Assembly: GCF_026212465.1 (NCBI RefSeq)
Contig: NC_080047.1
Span: 37,865,813-37,929,812 of the forward strand
Direction: 5' to 3'
DNA length: 64,000 bases
From: Amaranthus tricolor
Lineage: Eukaryota; Streptophyta; Magnoliopsida; Caryophyllales; Amaranthaceae
A program made the position numbers and the translations under genes. This document shows positions 1 through 13,777 of the stretch, in pieces (the stretch's first letter is position 1; every line of letters begins with the position of its first letter). A model generated the notes under the pieces. It had not been told where the DNA came from, searched no databases, and saw only the letters and a program-made list of their open reading frames with translations.

Positions 1-3000
1 CTAAAGAAATGATTCTATCTTAGAAACTAATATGATAAGGTCAAGTATCATATAATATTGATTGTAGTGTAAAATGGGTGCATGTCAAAGTGTCGAGCTT
101 GCCAAGACTCATAATTGTAGGGATAGAGGCCTCGTTTTGCAAATACGGATTAGTAAACCATGTTTATGAAGTGCATTCCTGATTAGAATCACCTTTTCAT
201 GTGACTACATGCTGTAAAATACATGCACACATTATTTGACTTTTCCTGCTAAATTTCTTTTCCATATTCTTATCTCAAGCTTATTCATAAACACATATTT
301 TACAACCTTCTTTTATTTTCCCTTTTTTTGGTATATTTTCTTTTTGCTGCCTATGTTTGACGAAACTGAATTGTAAAGGTGATAATTGAAGTTTTGGGTG
401 TATATTTCATGTCCTTGTCAAAGTTTGAATTGTCTGACTTGGTAAAATAAAGATTCAAAGTAGCATGGATTCTGACTTTGAGACTTTTTTCATTTTTTAG
501 CTCAAAATGATATTTTCTCTCCCCCCTTCAGATCTTGGCAACCGCCTCCCCCAACCTACCAATACCTTTTAGTTAGTTACTTATCGAATTACCCCTTAAC
601 TCATTCTTCTCCTTCTAACCTTATCCCGACTTGTAAAAATTAGGTAGGGATGCTATAATGATTAGCTGGAATGGTAAGGGAAGAAAGGAAAAATACATCT
701 AAGTTCTGAGGCCCTATTGTGTTCTGATTGTTGTGAGATCGTCTTGACCTTTTTACTTATTAGCTATTCTACCTTTGTTTTTGTTGTCCTTGACTCCTTG
801 TTATGGTAGCTTCACATATTAAGAAAACATTTAAGCACCAACCTTCACCGAGCGACAAAACCACCACGCAGTGTAAATACACCACCGTCAACCAATTTCC
901 ATTTTCACCATCAACCTTTTCCACCGAAATCACCTTACATTTCCACCATTGCTACTATCTATTAAGTATTAACATCACTTAGATAAAGGCACCACTTTCA
1001 CCACCATTAAACATTCACTAATCACCGTTGACTGCCACTTAGAAGAATACAAAAGAAATTAATAGCCCCCACCACCATTCACATATACATCCACCTAAGA
1101 ACTCACAATCAAATAAAGAGAAACGATATGTTTTGATCAACCATCACATTGATCATCACCACAACTTCCCAAAATGACTAGACCCTGTTAAATATGATCT
1201 CTATGCAACCACAAATACAAAAGCGTAAAGCATTGCCACAATTGTTTGAATATGATGACAAAGATTCCACATTTGCACATATTAATAATAGTTTGCGGTT
1301 CAAAATTTATTTCCATTTTTTTCTTCATGTGGTGCCAAACTCTTGGCCACTTTGGCAGAGGTACCAACATGGTGCAAAAATAAGGTAACGGTTGTGGTCG
1401 CGGTTGCTGCTGCGGTTGCGGTAACAAATATAGTAGTACAGGAACGAGGGTGGTGCGATTTTCGTATCGTCAAATTTCGGTCGAATTATCTAAACCATGA
1501 AATATCGCTTAAAATGGTCTAAATATGGTTTTGTTTCACCTTTACGATGCAGGTGATCTCAGTTTAGTAAATTTGAAAATCTTTACAATACGATCGATAT
1601 GATATGATACGGCCTTGTTTGTGTACTATGGGTACAAACAAATTTAGTTTTAAAAAGTGCGAGGTACACTAAGTCATAAAAGGGCTACACCTTACCTCTA
1701 TGTGCTAAACGCATAAAAAAATTCGCAGATGTGGATTGTTAACTTGAAACAAATTCATTTATCATAGTTTTGTAGAACATATGTATTCCTTTTAGAACCT
1801 AGTACACTTTAAAAAAAGATAATAACGGCTAATATGTTTGAATAACAACTTTTCGTGGTTGTTACTTCATGATTTTAAATCACGGGCGGGGTTTTGCGGT
1901 TTGGTAACTCAAAATCCTTCATAACAGAGCAACCTCATTTTTATTTCATGCTTGGACGCGACTTGGTGTAGTATTGGGATAAAAGCGCACACCAAAACAT
2001 GTAATGTTTTTGATTTTTTTTCAACTTTTTTGAATTAGTGCTTTGTACCTCTTGATGCCTCCGCCTTGTGCACCTCGCCTGGACTTGAAAAGGCATTTTT
2101 ACTCACCTCGGTGGCGCCCTGTGTCAAAAAAGATTCTTTCTAGGAGGCTAATAAATATCATGGTGGGTTAGCGGGAAAGCTTAGTGATGGCTTTCCTTAT
2201 GGGAGGTTATGTGGGAGGAGATTGGTAGTTTGGGTTGGTTACTACTGGTAATAATTATGTAGTGATGAGGAAGTGAGTAGTTGGGATTTGATATTTTGGA
2301 TAATTAATTAAGACATTAGGAGATTTTAATTGATGGGATAGAGATAATGTTGGGTAATAGTGGGATCAAAGAAGGAAAAGTAAGGGTATATACTAATAAA
2401 CATGAGATGCGTTATAAAAAGATTTTAGAGTGGACTAAAAAATGAAGAACGGACAAAGATAGAAAGTTTGACCCTAAAACGGAGGAATTAGCATCTAGGT
2501 TTTATTTGAGAATCCTGTTTGGTTATTCCAGCAGGTGATTTCCTAGTGTGCTCAATTTAATTTAACTTTATAATAAATAGTTTGGGCATTAGTTAACTGA
2601 ACTCAGATTTACAATACTGTCATTTTGTTTTGGCATTTGATCAATTATATAAATATTAATTAAATGCATAACATGAAGACAATGGTGAATGAGTTTTGCC
2701 GGGAGTGCTAAGTGGGAAAATGTTTGATAGAAGCAGCTATTTTAGTGTTAAGTTTCAATTTGGTATGTAAGTAGAGGTTGAACCTCCCTAGTTAATGAAT
2801 GTGTGAACTAAGGTCTAAAAGTCCAATTGTTGCACTTGCTTTGGTCTTTAAACTTTAATACTTGCAAGTTGCAAGACTGACTTCTAGACTTTTTTTCGTG
2901 AATAGTGTTTGGTCTAAAAGTACATTTATAGTAAATATATAAAAACAAAAGTTATATAGGATAATGTTGGGTTTATATTATTTTATATCATCCAAACATC

Positions 3001-3478
3001 AAATTTTTATTGAAGATATTATTGGTCAAAGTTGTCCATTAGAGTGCGTGCAAAGCAAATAGTGCAGGGATTAAAACACAAATATAAACATTCCGTAATA
3101 CTTTAATATACCAGAAAGAAAGTCAGGAAAAATCACTACGTGGAAGAGTTAAATTATTATGGATGAAAGCCCAACTTGTCTGTATAGCGCTGACATCAAG
3201 ATGTAAGGACTGAGAAGTATTGAATTTTGTTTATCATTTGGACTTATTAAGAATATCTAACAAAGTTGTATGTGTGGATGATGCTTGGACGAAACAGCAA
3301 TGCTTACTGGATTCTTGTCCCGTTTCTAATGCTTACTTATTTAATATAATTCTAATCCCGTTTCTTTTTCTGTTCTTTTTTATCTAGTTTGTTATTCCAA
3401 GCTGTCTGGCATGGTTTCATGGTAAAATGCTATGACATCTTATTTAGAGCTAACTTGAGATTTGATATGATGATCCAG
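1..3478 (+). other. Non-coding stretch, probably intron of the DYRK-type kinase gene
   Basis: The first recognisable exon at 3479 starts in mid-codon after a TGATCCAG acceptor, so this stretch lies inside a gene whose earlier exons are to the left. I found no convincing exon here. It holds a CACC-rich run around 835-1110, short GC-rich GCGGTTG repeats near 1390-1425 and AT-rich filler. Part of it could be transposon-derived, but I recognise no termini. Confidence 0.5.
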
Positions 3479-6400
3479 GTGCCAAGAGAGTGAATGGAGG
3501 CAATTGGTTATCTGTAAGTCGGGGTATAACAGAAGATGCTTCTGATCTAGTCTCTGGTTTTGCTACCATTGGTGATGGCTTAAGCGAATCTATTGACTAC
3601 CCGAATGACTATTGGGACTCTGATGAGTATGATGATGACGATGATGTGGGATACATGAGACAACCTATTGAGGATGAGACTTGGTTTTTAGCTCATGAAA
3701 TTGATTATCCAAGCGATAATGAAAAAGGAACGGGACAAGGGAGTATACCGGATCCCCAAGAGAGGGCTATAACCAAGGTGGAGGAGGATGATCAATCCTT
3801 TGAGGAGGAGGATTCTTATTTTTCTGGTGAGCAATATATCCATTCAAAATCCATGGAGCCTATTTCAGCTTTGAATGATCCTATTGGGCTGTCTGTTACA
3901 GAAGTGTATGAGAAATCTGATGGTAATAATATAATAGGTCATTATGACGGTCAATTGATGGATGAGGAAGAGCTGAACCTTATGCGTTCTGAACCTGTTT
4001 GGCAAGGCTTTGTGACACAGTCAGATGATCTGATCATGCTGGGTGATGGCAAGGTCATGAATGAATGTGGGAGGCCTGTGCTGGATGATGGATCCATTGA
4101 CGATGACCAACATGGTACTGTTAGATCCATTGGTGTGGGAATCAACAGTGATGCTGCTGACATTGGTAGTGAAGTACGTGACAGTTTAATTGGTGGAAGT
4201 AGTGAGGGGGACTTTGAGTATTTCCATGATCATGAAGTGTTTCAAAAAAGGACTACCAAGGACAGGAAAAAAGTGTTTAAGCATGAAGCTGATCAATATT
4301 TGATGGAAACTGATAAAGATACATGCTTACAACTCAGAAATCATTCAGATGTAGGGTTTTCATTTGTGCCTCCTATGAGAGGTGAGCCTGCAGGCTCTAA
4401 TAAACCTTTATGGTCTAGCAACAACAATAGTGTAGGTGATGAATGTAATTATAGTTTAGGAAATGATGATATGCTTGCATCATGGAGACAAAAAAGTAGC
4501 AGTTCTTCACCAACCAGGAGTCCTGAAAATGAAAATAATCCTCCTATTGATAGATCAGCTGAATCTAGTCCTTTTACTCTCTCAGATTATGCTTATGCTG
4601 AAAAGGTTCGTGTAAAAAGAGCAGTTGATGAAAAAACGGCAAGCTTGAGAGAAGATGATGTTGGAGCATCTTTGGAGGATGAAGAAGCAGCTGCTGTTCA
4701 GGAACAAGTGAGGCAGATAAAGGCACAGGAAGAGGAATTCGAGACTTTCAATTTGAAAATAGTGCATAGAAAAAACAGGTACATACCTTTCTTTCAGTCA
4801 TTTGTTGTGTAATAAATATGGTTGTTGCCTGCATGTTTGTAATTTTGTATTCTATTTGAATCAAATTGATCCCTTTGAGCCATGAAATGCTTAATTGAGT
4901 GTACTCTTGACTCTACTTTATTGAGTATATTGAGTTGTTATCATTTGGTCCATTTTTCATTGAAAGCCTTAATGAACCTGGCTATGTGATAGGAGTGGTT
5001 CATAAGCGAAATATGTGGGATAAAGTTTGCAATATGCAGACTTTCGATTTATGAAAACTTGGTTTTTTAGTGGATACGGTCCCTTAAATTATTGGGATTC
5101 ACTACCACATGTCTAAGTGCCAATAGTCTTATTGAATTACTGTGTAACTGTGTCTAATTTTGTGCTACACTATTGTTCAGTGGAAAGGTTTAGCTTGGAA
5201 TTATAATTTACTGAATCATAGGTTTCATTAAAGTGTCTTTATATTGTTTATGCTACAAAGTAGGTAGGCCTACTGATTGCTTCGTCTTAAATGAGGCTTA
5301 GCTTTCAAAATTGGGATGCACCGCGAGGTGTATGGTGACAGTACATCCCTTCTGCTCAACTTTAGCTCTTTGTCGGTTTACCCTGTCTTTTTTTTTTTGG
5401 CTTGTGAAATAAACTTCTAGTAAAACTTAAGCAGAGCCCAAAGAGAGGAAAGATAAAGTTAAGAAGAGGGAGGGGTACTGCATCATGTGGATCGTTGGTC
5501 AGAAGAAAACCTTTTTTGTATGGAGGCAGAAAGAAAGAGGAAAATAACCACTGGACAATTGACATTCATGTCAACCTTTAAAGCACAGTACAAAGTTAAG
5601 AAAGTGAATTCTATATGAGATTACTTGCATGACTCTATTTCCTTTTAATATTTTGAAATATTTGGATGGTGATGTTTTGGTGTATGCAATCATCAAAAGA
5701 TGCTTGTGGTCATCTCTTTTAAAAAAACTGAATACCTTGATTACCAATTTGCAATTGGCCTTTGTTTGGGGGTTTCTTCCAAATGTGGCTTTCAATTTAG
5801 TGGGCTATTGATTGTTCATGCAGTCGGTTGAGGGCTTTAGCTGTGAATTTGAATCCTACAGCGAATTTTGTTTTGTAGAAACTTTGGTTGCCTTTCAGAT
5901 TATAACTCAGGTTCCTTTTTTTACATCTCCGCAAAAGGCAAAGGCCGAGTGTTTTTCTTGTCCTATTTGTTTTCCATGTGGTTAGGGGCGTTAATGTGAT
6001 TTCATTTGATTGTTTCATAGTTTGTTAAATAAAATGAAGTGAACAACAGAGTTTAGGAAATTACTTTTTGTACTTGGAAACAGTCCGACTATTCTTTTTC
6101 TAGTGAGTTTGCTCCACCAACCCCATAAAGCCATCATTCTGAGAACTGTGAGGGGGCAAATGTGTGTATTAATCTTTAGTTTGTAAAGCATAATCTAAGA
6201 TTGTATGAACTTAATGACAGATGTACACCGAACTCTACAAGATTTCCTCTTTAAAGCTCGAAAGAGGTTATCACTTAATTGGATTCTGATTATAGGACAA
6301 AATGTTGCCCTTATCACCACATTGTAAAGATTTTTGCATTTATTGCGACCAATATATAGGCCGAGACAATTGCTAAACCATCTGTATTGCACACGTAATC

Positions 6401-9400
6401 CGTTTCACAATCGTTATCACGCCTGCGCCCGCATCCGAGATTTTGCACTATGGTTTGATAGTAGCTCCAACTTGAAATCTAAGACTATTTTTCATGATTC
6501 CAATGTTTGAAACCATTTTCAATATGGGATTTGGGAGGGGAAGTGGTGGTAGTTGGATGAAATCTTTTGTGAATCAGATACCTTTGTATTGCTTTATAAC
6601 TTCTTGCCTCGTTATGAAATTTTATTGGGTTCTAGCTTGCCATTAAGAATTCTGTAAACTTCAAAGTGCTGAGTGACGACAATAAAATGAAGTCAAATCT
6701 TGTTCATCGGAGTAAATTGAACATGTCTTGTAAATGAATCTGAAGAACATTTTTCCTCTGTCCCATAGAGATTTCTACATTTAACATGTTAATGTGAGAG
6801 TGTTTGTGTCAAACGTACCATCTCTGTTGTACAATGGAGTAGCTGTGATGAAATATGAACCCTGAAAGTTATATTAATTTATTTTTCTTGTTATCTGTAT
6901 TTTTATGCTTGCACTACTTCTAAAGAGTTTGGGTCTTGAGGAAATGGGCTGTCATAAATAAATCATACTTCTTTCCAACCCATTTGAGTGAATCTTTCTA
7001 ATCTTTGTTTCCTCTATCATTGCATTGTTAGAAACGGTGCAAAAGCCTCTTGCTCATTGCTTTGTCTTTTTTTCTGAGTTTTTATGGCTCTTAGACCTAC
7101 TTATTACAATGTTTCATGCTTTTGATTATGGTTCCACTGGTTTTGCCCTTTTTCCAGAACTGGCTTTGAAGAAGACAAAAATTTTCATGTAGTACTTAAC
7201 TCAGTCATAGCAGGACGCTACCATGTTACCGAGTATCTTGGATCAGCTGCATTCAGTAAAGCTATTCAAGCACATGATCTACATACAGGCATGGATGTTT
7301 GTGTGAAGATTATAAAAAATAATAAGGATTTTTTTGATCAGAGTCTTGATGAGATAAAGCTTCTCAAGTTTGTAAACAAACATGATCCCGCTGACAAGTA
7401 CCACATTCTCCGGTTATATGATTATTTTTACTACCGTGTAAGTTCTTATCTTGCATACCTTTGATTTCCCCTCTCTCTCTCTTTTTTTTTTTTTTTTTTC
7501 CTTGTCTTATGATTTTATCCTTTATTCATAGTGTGCTTTGCTTTATGTTCTTTCATTTACTTTTGGCATTTTTTATATTTCATCTCTACTAGACTACTAT
7601 TATGATGGGTTAAAGTTTGCTACTCTTTCCCAAACAAGATTGAAGAGATGAAAAGAAATAGCACATTGTGGTCTAGGCAATGTGCATCCAAGGTTACTCA
7701 CATTTTAAGTGAGCCTACCTACTAACTCATACTGACATTTCTTAAGATTTCATAATAGATCCAGATTGAGGAATAGGAAGCACTTGTAGATATGGGTCCA
7801 GTTTTCATTTTGTATTGCTTTGTACCGCTGTCGTCATTTTGGACTGTTATGCAGAAAAGTAAATAACGGGAGTGGTGGATGCACTTAATTTCTACTTGGC
7901 CTTTTTATTTTCTATGTTGTGGTCTTTTTCAACTTAGTTGGTTTCTCGTCTTTTATCGTCTTGCTTTCTCTTTATACCATTTTCCTTCGTTTTTGTTCCA
8001 TTATTCTCTCTCCAAGTGAGAGAGTACAATTTTTTTCCTCGTGATTTGCTACATTTTTTTGTTGTTAAGACTCTAGTTTAAATTATATCATCGATGCAAT
8101 GGACCTTAGTTCTTTATTTAGCTTTCTTGCATAGTCTTCTTTGGGCCAATTTATTTGCCATGTAGGTTTTTTTTATATAATAAAACATTAATGCAATGCT
8201 CGAGTGAGCTCAACTCAAGTTTGAGCTTGGTTTGATACTTAAATTAGTTAAGCCTATTAGGGAAAGTTTTTGGTGAAACGATCGGATAACAACTAACAAA
8301 ATCTAATATATCAATAGAATACACATTTGTAAATTATCTATGATTTTAATAAAATTTGCATCATGTGCTTTATTTTAAATATAAATAAACGCAATATTGA
8401 AAAATTTGTAACTATGATATACTACTAGAATATTATACATTTGGTCAAGCTTGATTCAACCTCGATTTTAAGATTGGATTGACCGGAGCCTTAGAGTTCT
8501 AGGTCTGGCAATGCTCAAGTTTAGTTAGGGCTTAGGCTCAAATTTTGTGGCTGCAATGCAAGCCAAACCAGGCTAGCTCGGGCTTGACTTGGCTTGTTTA
8601 TACACCACTAGGTGCAATGTAAATGCTGACTATACCCCACCTTGATGTGCACTACTATAATTCATTTGGTGGTGATCTCCAATGCAAATACCTTATCATT
8701 TATTGTGTACGATCCTGTTTCTCTCTATTATTGTTTTCCAGAATGAAATACGGTGCGACATGTGGAACGAAAACCAAAATGTTGGACGCTCTGTAAGACG
8801 GCCTTGAAACGATGGGTACCAAAAATTCTAAAATCTTTCCTAGAGGATTAAAAAAATTATGATTGAAATTGGTAGAATCAGGTATAGAAAAATTAGGTTA
8901 AGATAATATCAAGATTGTTAGAATCAGGATCCTACCTAGGAACGATAAGGGGGTAGGATTAAAATTGGTAGAATCGGATCGTAAGATCGTAAGATCCTAC
9001 TAATATGTTTTAATATGCTATAGAATGATTGATTCCTAGTCATATTTGTTCATTTTAGTTCATCTTTAAAGTTTTGTGCTGTAAATAAAGATTTATGTGA
9101 CTTCATCTTTTAATTGATTAAGGAATACTTTTAATCATCATTTATGAGCTGCGAATGAGTAAGTACATGAATTTTCATAATTTTAATGACGATATATTTT
9201 TAACTTGTATTTGTATGCAAGTAAAAGCTAGAATATAAGAAATTTTTTTATAATTGAGACTACCCTTATCAGATCGGATTGTAGGATCGTAGAATTGTGT
9301 TATGATCCTTTCACCCATATTCTTGATCTTGGTAGAATCGTACGATCCTACCATTGTTAACATCCTACTTATGATCTAGATCGCTTGTTTTTTATGGAAT

Positions 9401-12400
9401 GTAGAGTAGAATCGTAGATGAGAATCGAGATTTTGATAACCATTGATACAATATAGAACTCTTAAGAAAGATGAAGTGGGGACCTCAGGTTTTGGAAGAA
9501 AAAAGGAGTAAAACAGACCGCCACCTTCCTCTTAAAAAGAAAAACAATAAAAACAGAGGCTTGCAACTTGCAAGTTAAAAAACGAAAAGAAAAGCTGGAA
9601 AATCATAAGTCAAGTGGGAACGTGAAGAGTGATTTTATAATTTGATGAGTACTGCCTATCCAATTTCCCTAGAAAAGGCTACCTATCCTAAATACTCCAC
9701 ATTCAAGAAGGTCTCTCTGTTCTTGTGAGGTTTAATTTCATAGATTTCAGATGTGATTTCTAATGCCATCAATACATCATAGGCCTGCGTCATTCTGACG
9801 ACCAAAAGCCCTATGGTCCACGCTCCATCGGTGTCTAGAAATCCCCCAATTCCAAATCTAGGGTCCCAATTCTTAGGCCTAGAAACGAACATAGGATCAA
9901 TGCTGTCAATGTACTGGAATGCGACTCTTGACAACCCAGCTGGATTTCATTCTACGTTTCGGGACAAAAATTTCAAATTGTGCTACAGGCCTACGTCCTG
10001 CATTCTGGATAGTGGATACAATGATCTCAAAGTCCAAAAACGTTTTTCTTTGTTTTTTACTAGTGTTGTTTTATTCCCAAAAATGCTCAAATTTAATGGT
10101 GGGGCATAGCCTTCTCCTGTCATCACGAGTCCAGATTTGCCCGTAATGGAGTTTGGTGTCTGAAGTAGATGGTCTGTCGTGTATTGTTAGGGGGACTGTG
10201 TCTGAATAGGCCATTTCAAGTGGGAATCAAGTTATGTAACAAGTCGAGATGTGCTGGACAATTAGTGTGCAGACATACAATGTTTTTCTGCTCAAGAATT
10301 CCTCTTTCAAGCTTTGTCTGCAGCTGCTGAGCATGCATAATCAACTAATGTTATGTGCATGCATATTAAATCTGTTCCCTTGACTAGCTATTTCGTTTCC
10401 TCCGTTGTTAGCTGGTTGATATTGGATTTAAAGAGGTGGGCTGTGTTGGACTATTTTTAATGCTTGTTAAGAATTGTTTTGGAGACAGTGGCTGTCTTTC
10501 AAAATTGAACATGGACACAAGAAAAAGAATAATACTACTGAAGAGATAAATTTTATACCATACTATATAGACCTACATATAGGATGTTACATTTATAAAT
10601 TGGTTTGTCCATACATCTCTCCCAATTTTTTCAATGCATATCTCACACTACTTAACTGAGAGCTAGATAAAAGGTGTCCACATAGTTTTAAAGTTTATTC
10701 CTTATTGATGTAAGCTGAAAGAATAATGACTTGTTGCAGGAACATTTGTTAATTGTTTGTGAGCTTCTCAAGGCAAACTTGTACGAGTTTCACAAATTTA
10801 ATAGGGAATCTGGTGGAGAGGTTTATTTTACTATGCCAAGATTGCAGGTTAAGAGAGTGCTAATCTCCTGTATGTTTCTTTGTCTGAGACTTAATTTTGT
10901 GCTCTAAGTTTAAATTCTCATTTCTGCAGTCAATCACAATTCAAGTTTTGGAAGCTCTTCAGTTTCTGCACAGCCTTGGGCTTATACATTGTGACTTGAA
11001 GCCTGAGAATATCCTAGTAAAGAGCTACAGCAGATGTGAAGTGAAAGTAATTGACCTTGGGAGCAGTTGTTTTGAAACAGATCATCTATGTTCATATGTT
11101 CAATCGAGGTCATACCGAGCACCAGAGGTTCTTTTGGGCTTGCCATATGACAAAAAGATAGATATCTGGTCTCTTGGGTGCATCTTGGCAGAGCTTTGTA
11201 CAGGCAATGTAAGTCTGTTGGGTGTGTGGCTCTCTTAATTCCATTTCATAAGAGTCTGGGTTCAAGATGGTTGAATATATGCTTTTTGTACTTCGAATCT
11301 TCAATGCATCAGAAGTTCTGTGTTATTTAAGTTCAAACTTTGCTGTACCTACCTGCTCTTTGACCCCTTTGTGGGTTAGTGATGAACCTATTTAATAAGT
11401 TAAATACAATCTCTTATGTCAAAGAGCCATCTTTCTAATGTGATCTGTTATGCATGTTTATTTAATCTTCATCTTTCTAAGTCTGTTGTGGTTTAGTTTT
11501 CTAATGTGGTACGGAATTTTGAATCTGATTTGCTTTGGGGCAAGAAAATGATGTTTTGTTTGTAACGCGATACCTTATATCTTGAGTCAAAAGCAATTAA
11601 GGGTTGAATATGGGTTCAATTAGCATTGCAATGGCCATTGGAAGTGATTTTTACTGAGATTTTAAGTAAAATGTAATGTAAAATTTCTTTTGGTCTTCCA
11701 CTTTTGTTAATACTCCTTTTCATGAATCATGCGGTCATGCCTCATAAGACAAATTCTATTATTGTTTTTTCTGTGATGGGTGGAGCTCCGATGCCAATTA
11801 AACTTGGTTTGGCCTGCATTATCTTCTGATGAGATTCAATTTTCTAGATTGAGTGTTGGGTTTGATTTCGTAGTAAGAACTAACATGTTTTGTATCATAG
11901 GTCCTATTCCAAAATGATTCTCCAGCGACATTACTTGCTCGAGTCATTGGTATAATTGGCCCGATTGACCAGGGGATGCTTGCAAAGGGAAAAGATACAT
12001 ACAAATATTTTTCCAAGAATCACATGCTTTATGAACGAAATCAGGTAAGGGATTTTTTAATTTTATTTTGTCTACTTTTGGGAATCAACAAGGTGAATTT
12101 GTTGACATATCTCTTCCTTTTCTTTTGGTATCTGGTCGAATGTCAGAGCCTATTTCATTGCATATATCAAGATTTAAGAGTGGAGAATGTAATGAAGCAT
12201 AGGCCATTGGACACCCTAAGAATGGGAACAAACTCCGTAAAAATTTGTTTTTATAATGCATTTCTTTGCTACATCTTTGGTGGTCTACTTCTAATAGCTT
12301 GGGACTGCTAATTTGTTCCGTGATACAATATTCTATTCAGAATGTCTATGGACATGCTCAACAAATTCCTTATAGTTTTAGAAAACTAGTCTCGGTTAAC

Positions 12401-12768
12401 TTTAAAGTCTAAATTCAATCTAGCCGTTTTTCTTCCTAATTAGGATTCTCTTTCCTGCTTACCTCAACCTGTGGGTACGACATAACAAAGTGCTTCATGT
12501 GTTTGATGCTCCGTGATACATGTTTCCACTTCCTCGATCCGTGTCTTAAGTTTATGGGTGAATACATGTTACATTTCAGGAAACAAGCAGGTTGGAATAC
12601 TTGATTCCTAAGAAGACGTCCCTAAGACATCGGCTGCCGATGGGAGACCAAGGCTTCATAGATTTTGTTGCACATTTGCTTGAAATAAACCCAAAAAAGC
12701 GTCCTTCTGCATCTGAGGCCTTGAAGCACCCATGGCTTTCATACCCATATGAACCAATATCATCTTAG
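3479..12768 (+). CDS. DYRK-type dual-specificity protein kinase (plant DYRKP-like), 3' six exons
   Basis: Exons read by splicing: 3479-4778, 7158-7437, 10740-10847, 10930-11208, 11901-12044 and 12580-12768 (stop TAG). Together they give 765 residues in one open frame. The first exon encodes an acidic, serine-rich region of about 430 residues with an Asp run (YDDDDDVGY). The kinase domain follows. Visible motifs are the catalytic Lys (codon 7305-7307, VCVKIIK), HCDLKPEN with catalytic Asp at 10993-10995, DLG in place of DFG with Asp at 11053-11055, and an activation segment [13 protein letters not shown]. The C-lobe has [12 protein letters not shown] and ends in [16 protein letters not shown] and the YVQSR.YR segment are hallmarks of the DYRK/YAK/PRP4 group, serine/threonine kinases that autophosphorylate a tyrosine. 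The glycine loop is poor (LGSAAFSKA), which I believe is normal for the plant branch. The start codon is outside the window; the GTG at 3490 is not a start. Introns 1 and 2 are about 2.4 and 3.3 kb. Confidence 0.9.
4779..7157 (+). other. Long intron of the DYRK-type gene
   Basis: GT at 4779 and AG at 7156-7157 border an intron of about 2.4 kb. It is T-rich. I see no recognisable gene or transposon protein in it; the short frames here have no similarity I can name. Confidence 0.75.
8199..8612. mobile_element. Possible hAT-like non-autonomous element remnant in a kinase intron
   Basis: Both ends are flanked by the 7-mer TGCAATG (8192-8198 and 8613-8619), which could be a target duplication. 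Inside are repeated GAGCTCAA/AGCTCGGGCTTG motifs, typical of non-autonomous hAT elements made of subterminal repeats. No clean terminal inverted repeat is visible, so it is degraded or misdelimited. Confidence 0.3.
8740..9440. repeat. GATC-rich dispersed repeat with inverted GATCGTA/TACGATC motifs
   Basis: The stretch repeats short motifs such as GGTAGAATCG, GATCGTAAGATCCTAC and their complements at both ends (8870-9000 and 9265-9420), leaving an AT-rich centre. This resembles a decayed inverted-repeat transposon, but I cannot define ends or a target duplication. It lies in intron 2 of the DYRK-type gene. Confidence 0.3.
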
Positions 12769-13445
12769 GATCATCAAAATAGCTTGGTCTAAATGACAAG
12801 CAGGGCTGCCACATAAGTGCTTGTGGTAAACCTCGTCTAGGACACAGCCTACCACGATTCAGTTGTGCCAACTGATTAGCTCTGAAGAGTCATATATGAT
12901 GCCAATTTGTCCTTGTGCCTTGCCTGCTCAATGCTGCTGCTAAAAGGTGATTTGGTTCTGTTTTTGTGTTTCCCGAATCAGCAGCCACATTGTATTCTGT
13001 TTTGACAATTATCAGAAGCTTTAATTTGCTACTGAAAGTTATGTTCTTAGGCATATTAGTCTGTTCTCATTATTCCCCCTTTTTTCTTGACCTTAACTTT
13101 TTTAGGGTTTTTCTTATAAATTTATTTTGGTTCTAGTGTACTTGGGGGGAAGGTAGAGGGGGCATACCGCAAACCAGCGTTGGGCTGTTGTAAATGTTGT
13201 GAAATGTGATTATCCATTTAGTTCTGGCCACAATCTTTAATTATTAGTCTATTGCTGGTGGAATTGGTCAATGTGTATTCAGTTTACGTTTACTTAGGTT
13301 TTTTTAGTTTTTTTGGGTACGAATTAAACCTCTAAGAATATAGTAAAAGTGCACTTGTGTGAGTTGTGCTACTAGTACTACTACCATGGTAGTTGACTAC
13401 ACAAATCTTGTTTGAACCAAAATTGGAAGGGGTTATTATTACTTA
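12769..13445 (+). other. 3' flank/UTR of the kinase gene
   Basis: T-rich sequence after the stop codon, probably 3' UTR for the first few hundred bases. There is no ORF of note and no unambiguous poly(A) signal could be fixed. Confidence 0.5.
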
Positions 13446-13777
13446 CTCCCTCCTGTTCTAAATAAATGTCGAAAGAGGAGAGATGCCACATGTTATTCTA
13501 AAAATCTTAATATTAAAGTACTTCTTTGTTTCTTTTCAAATGTTTTATTTGCATTTTAGTTCTATTCATCAATTACTCTTAACTTGTATTTTATTTTTAA
13601 TCTATGCATCAAAACATAGTCAAATGAGATATTGTTTACTTCGTCTCAACATAAGGTTTGTTGATATTTAGTTTTTATAATTTTTAATTATACACAATTA
13701 TCGCTATTAAGTATTAAATTAGTGTATTGATAAATGTGCAAAAATCAAATGGGATATTTAAAATGAAACAAAAGAAG
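13446..13777. mobile_element. Stowaway-like MITE, degraded
   Basis: Left end TA|CTCCCTCCTGTTC is the typical Stowaway (Tc1/mariner-type MITE) start. The candidate right end reads AAAAGAAG|TA, whose complement CTTCTTTTGTTTCATTTTA is a diverged version of the same terminus. Body is AT-rich with no coding capacity. Confidence 0.4.

Noticed and set aside
3490..4812. GTG at 3490 as gene start and the stop at 4810-4812 as gene end
   Set aside because: The frame enters from a splice acceptor at 3479 and leaves by a GT donor after 4778; the protein continues in the exon at 7158.
9683..10146. Overlapping ORFs on both strands in the kinase intron
   Set aside because: No recognisable domain; open frames of this size occur by chance in this less AT-rich patch.
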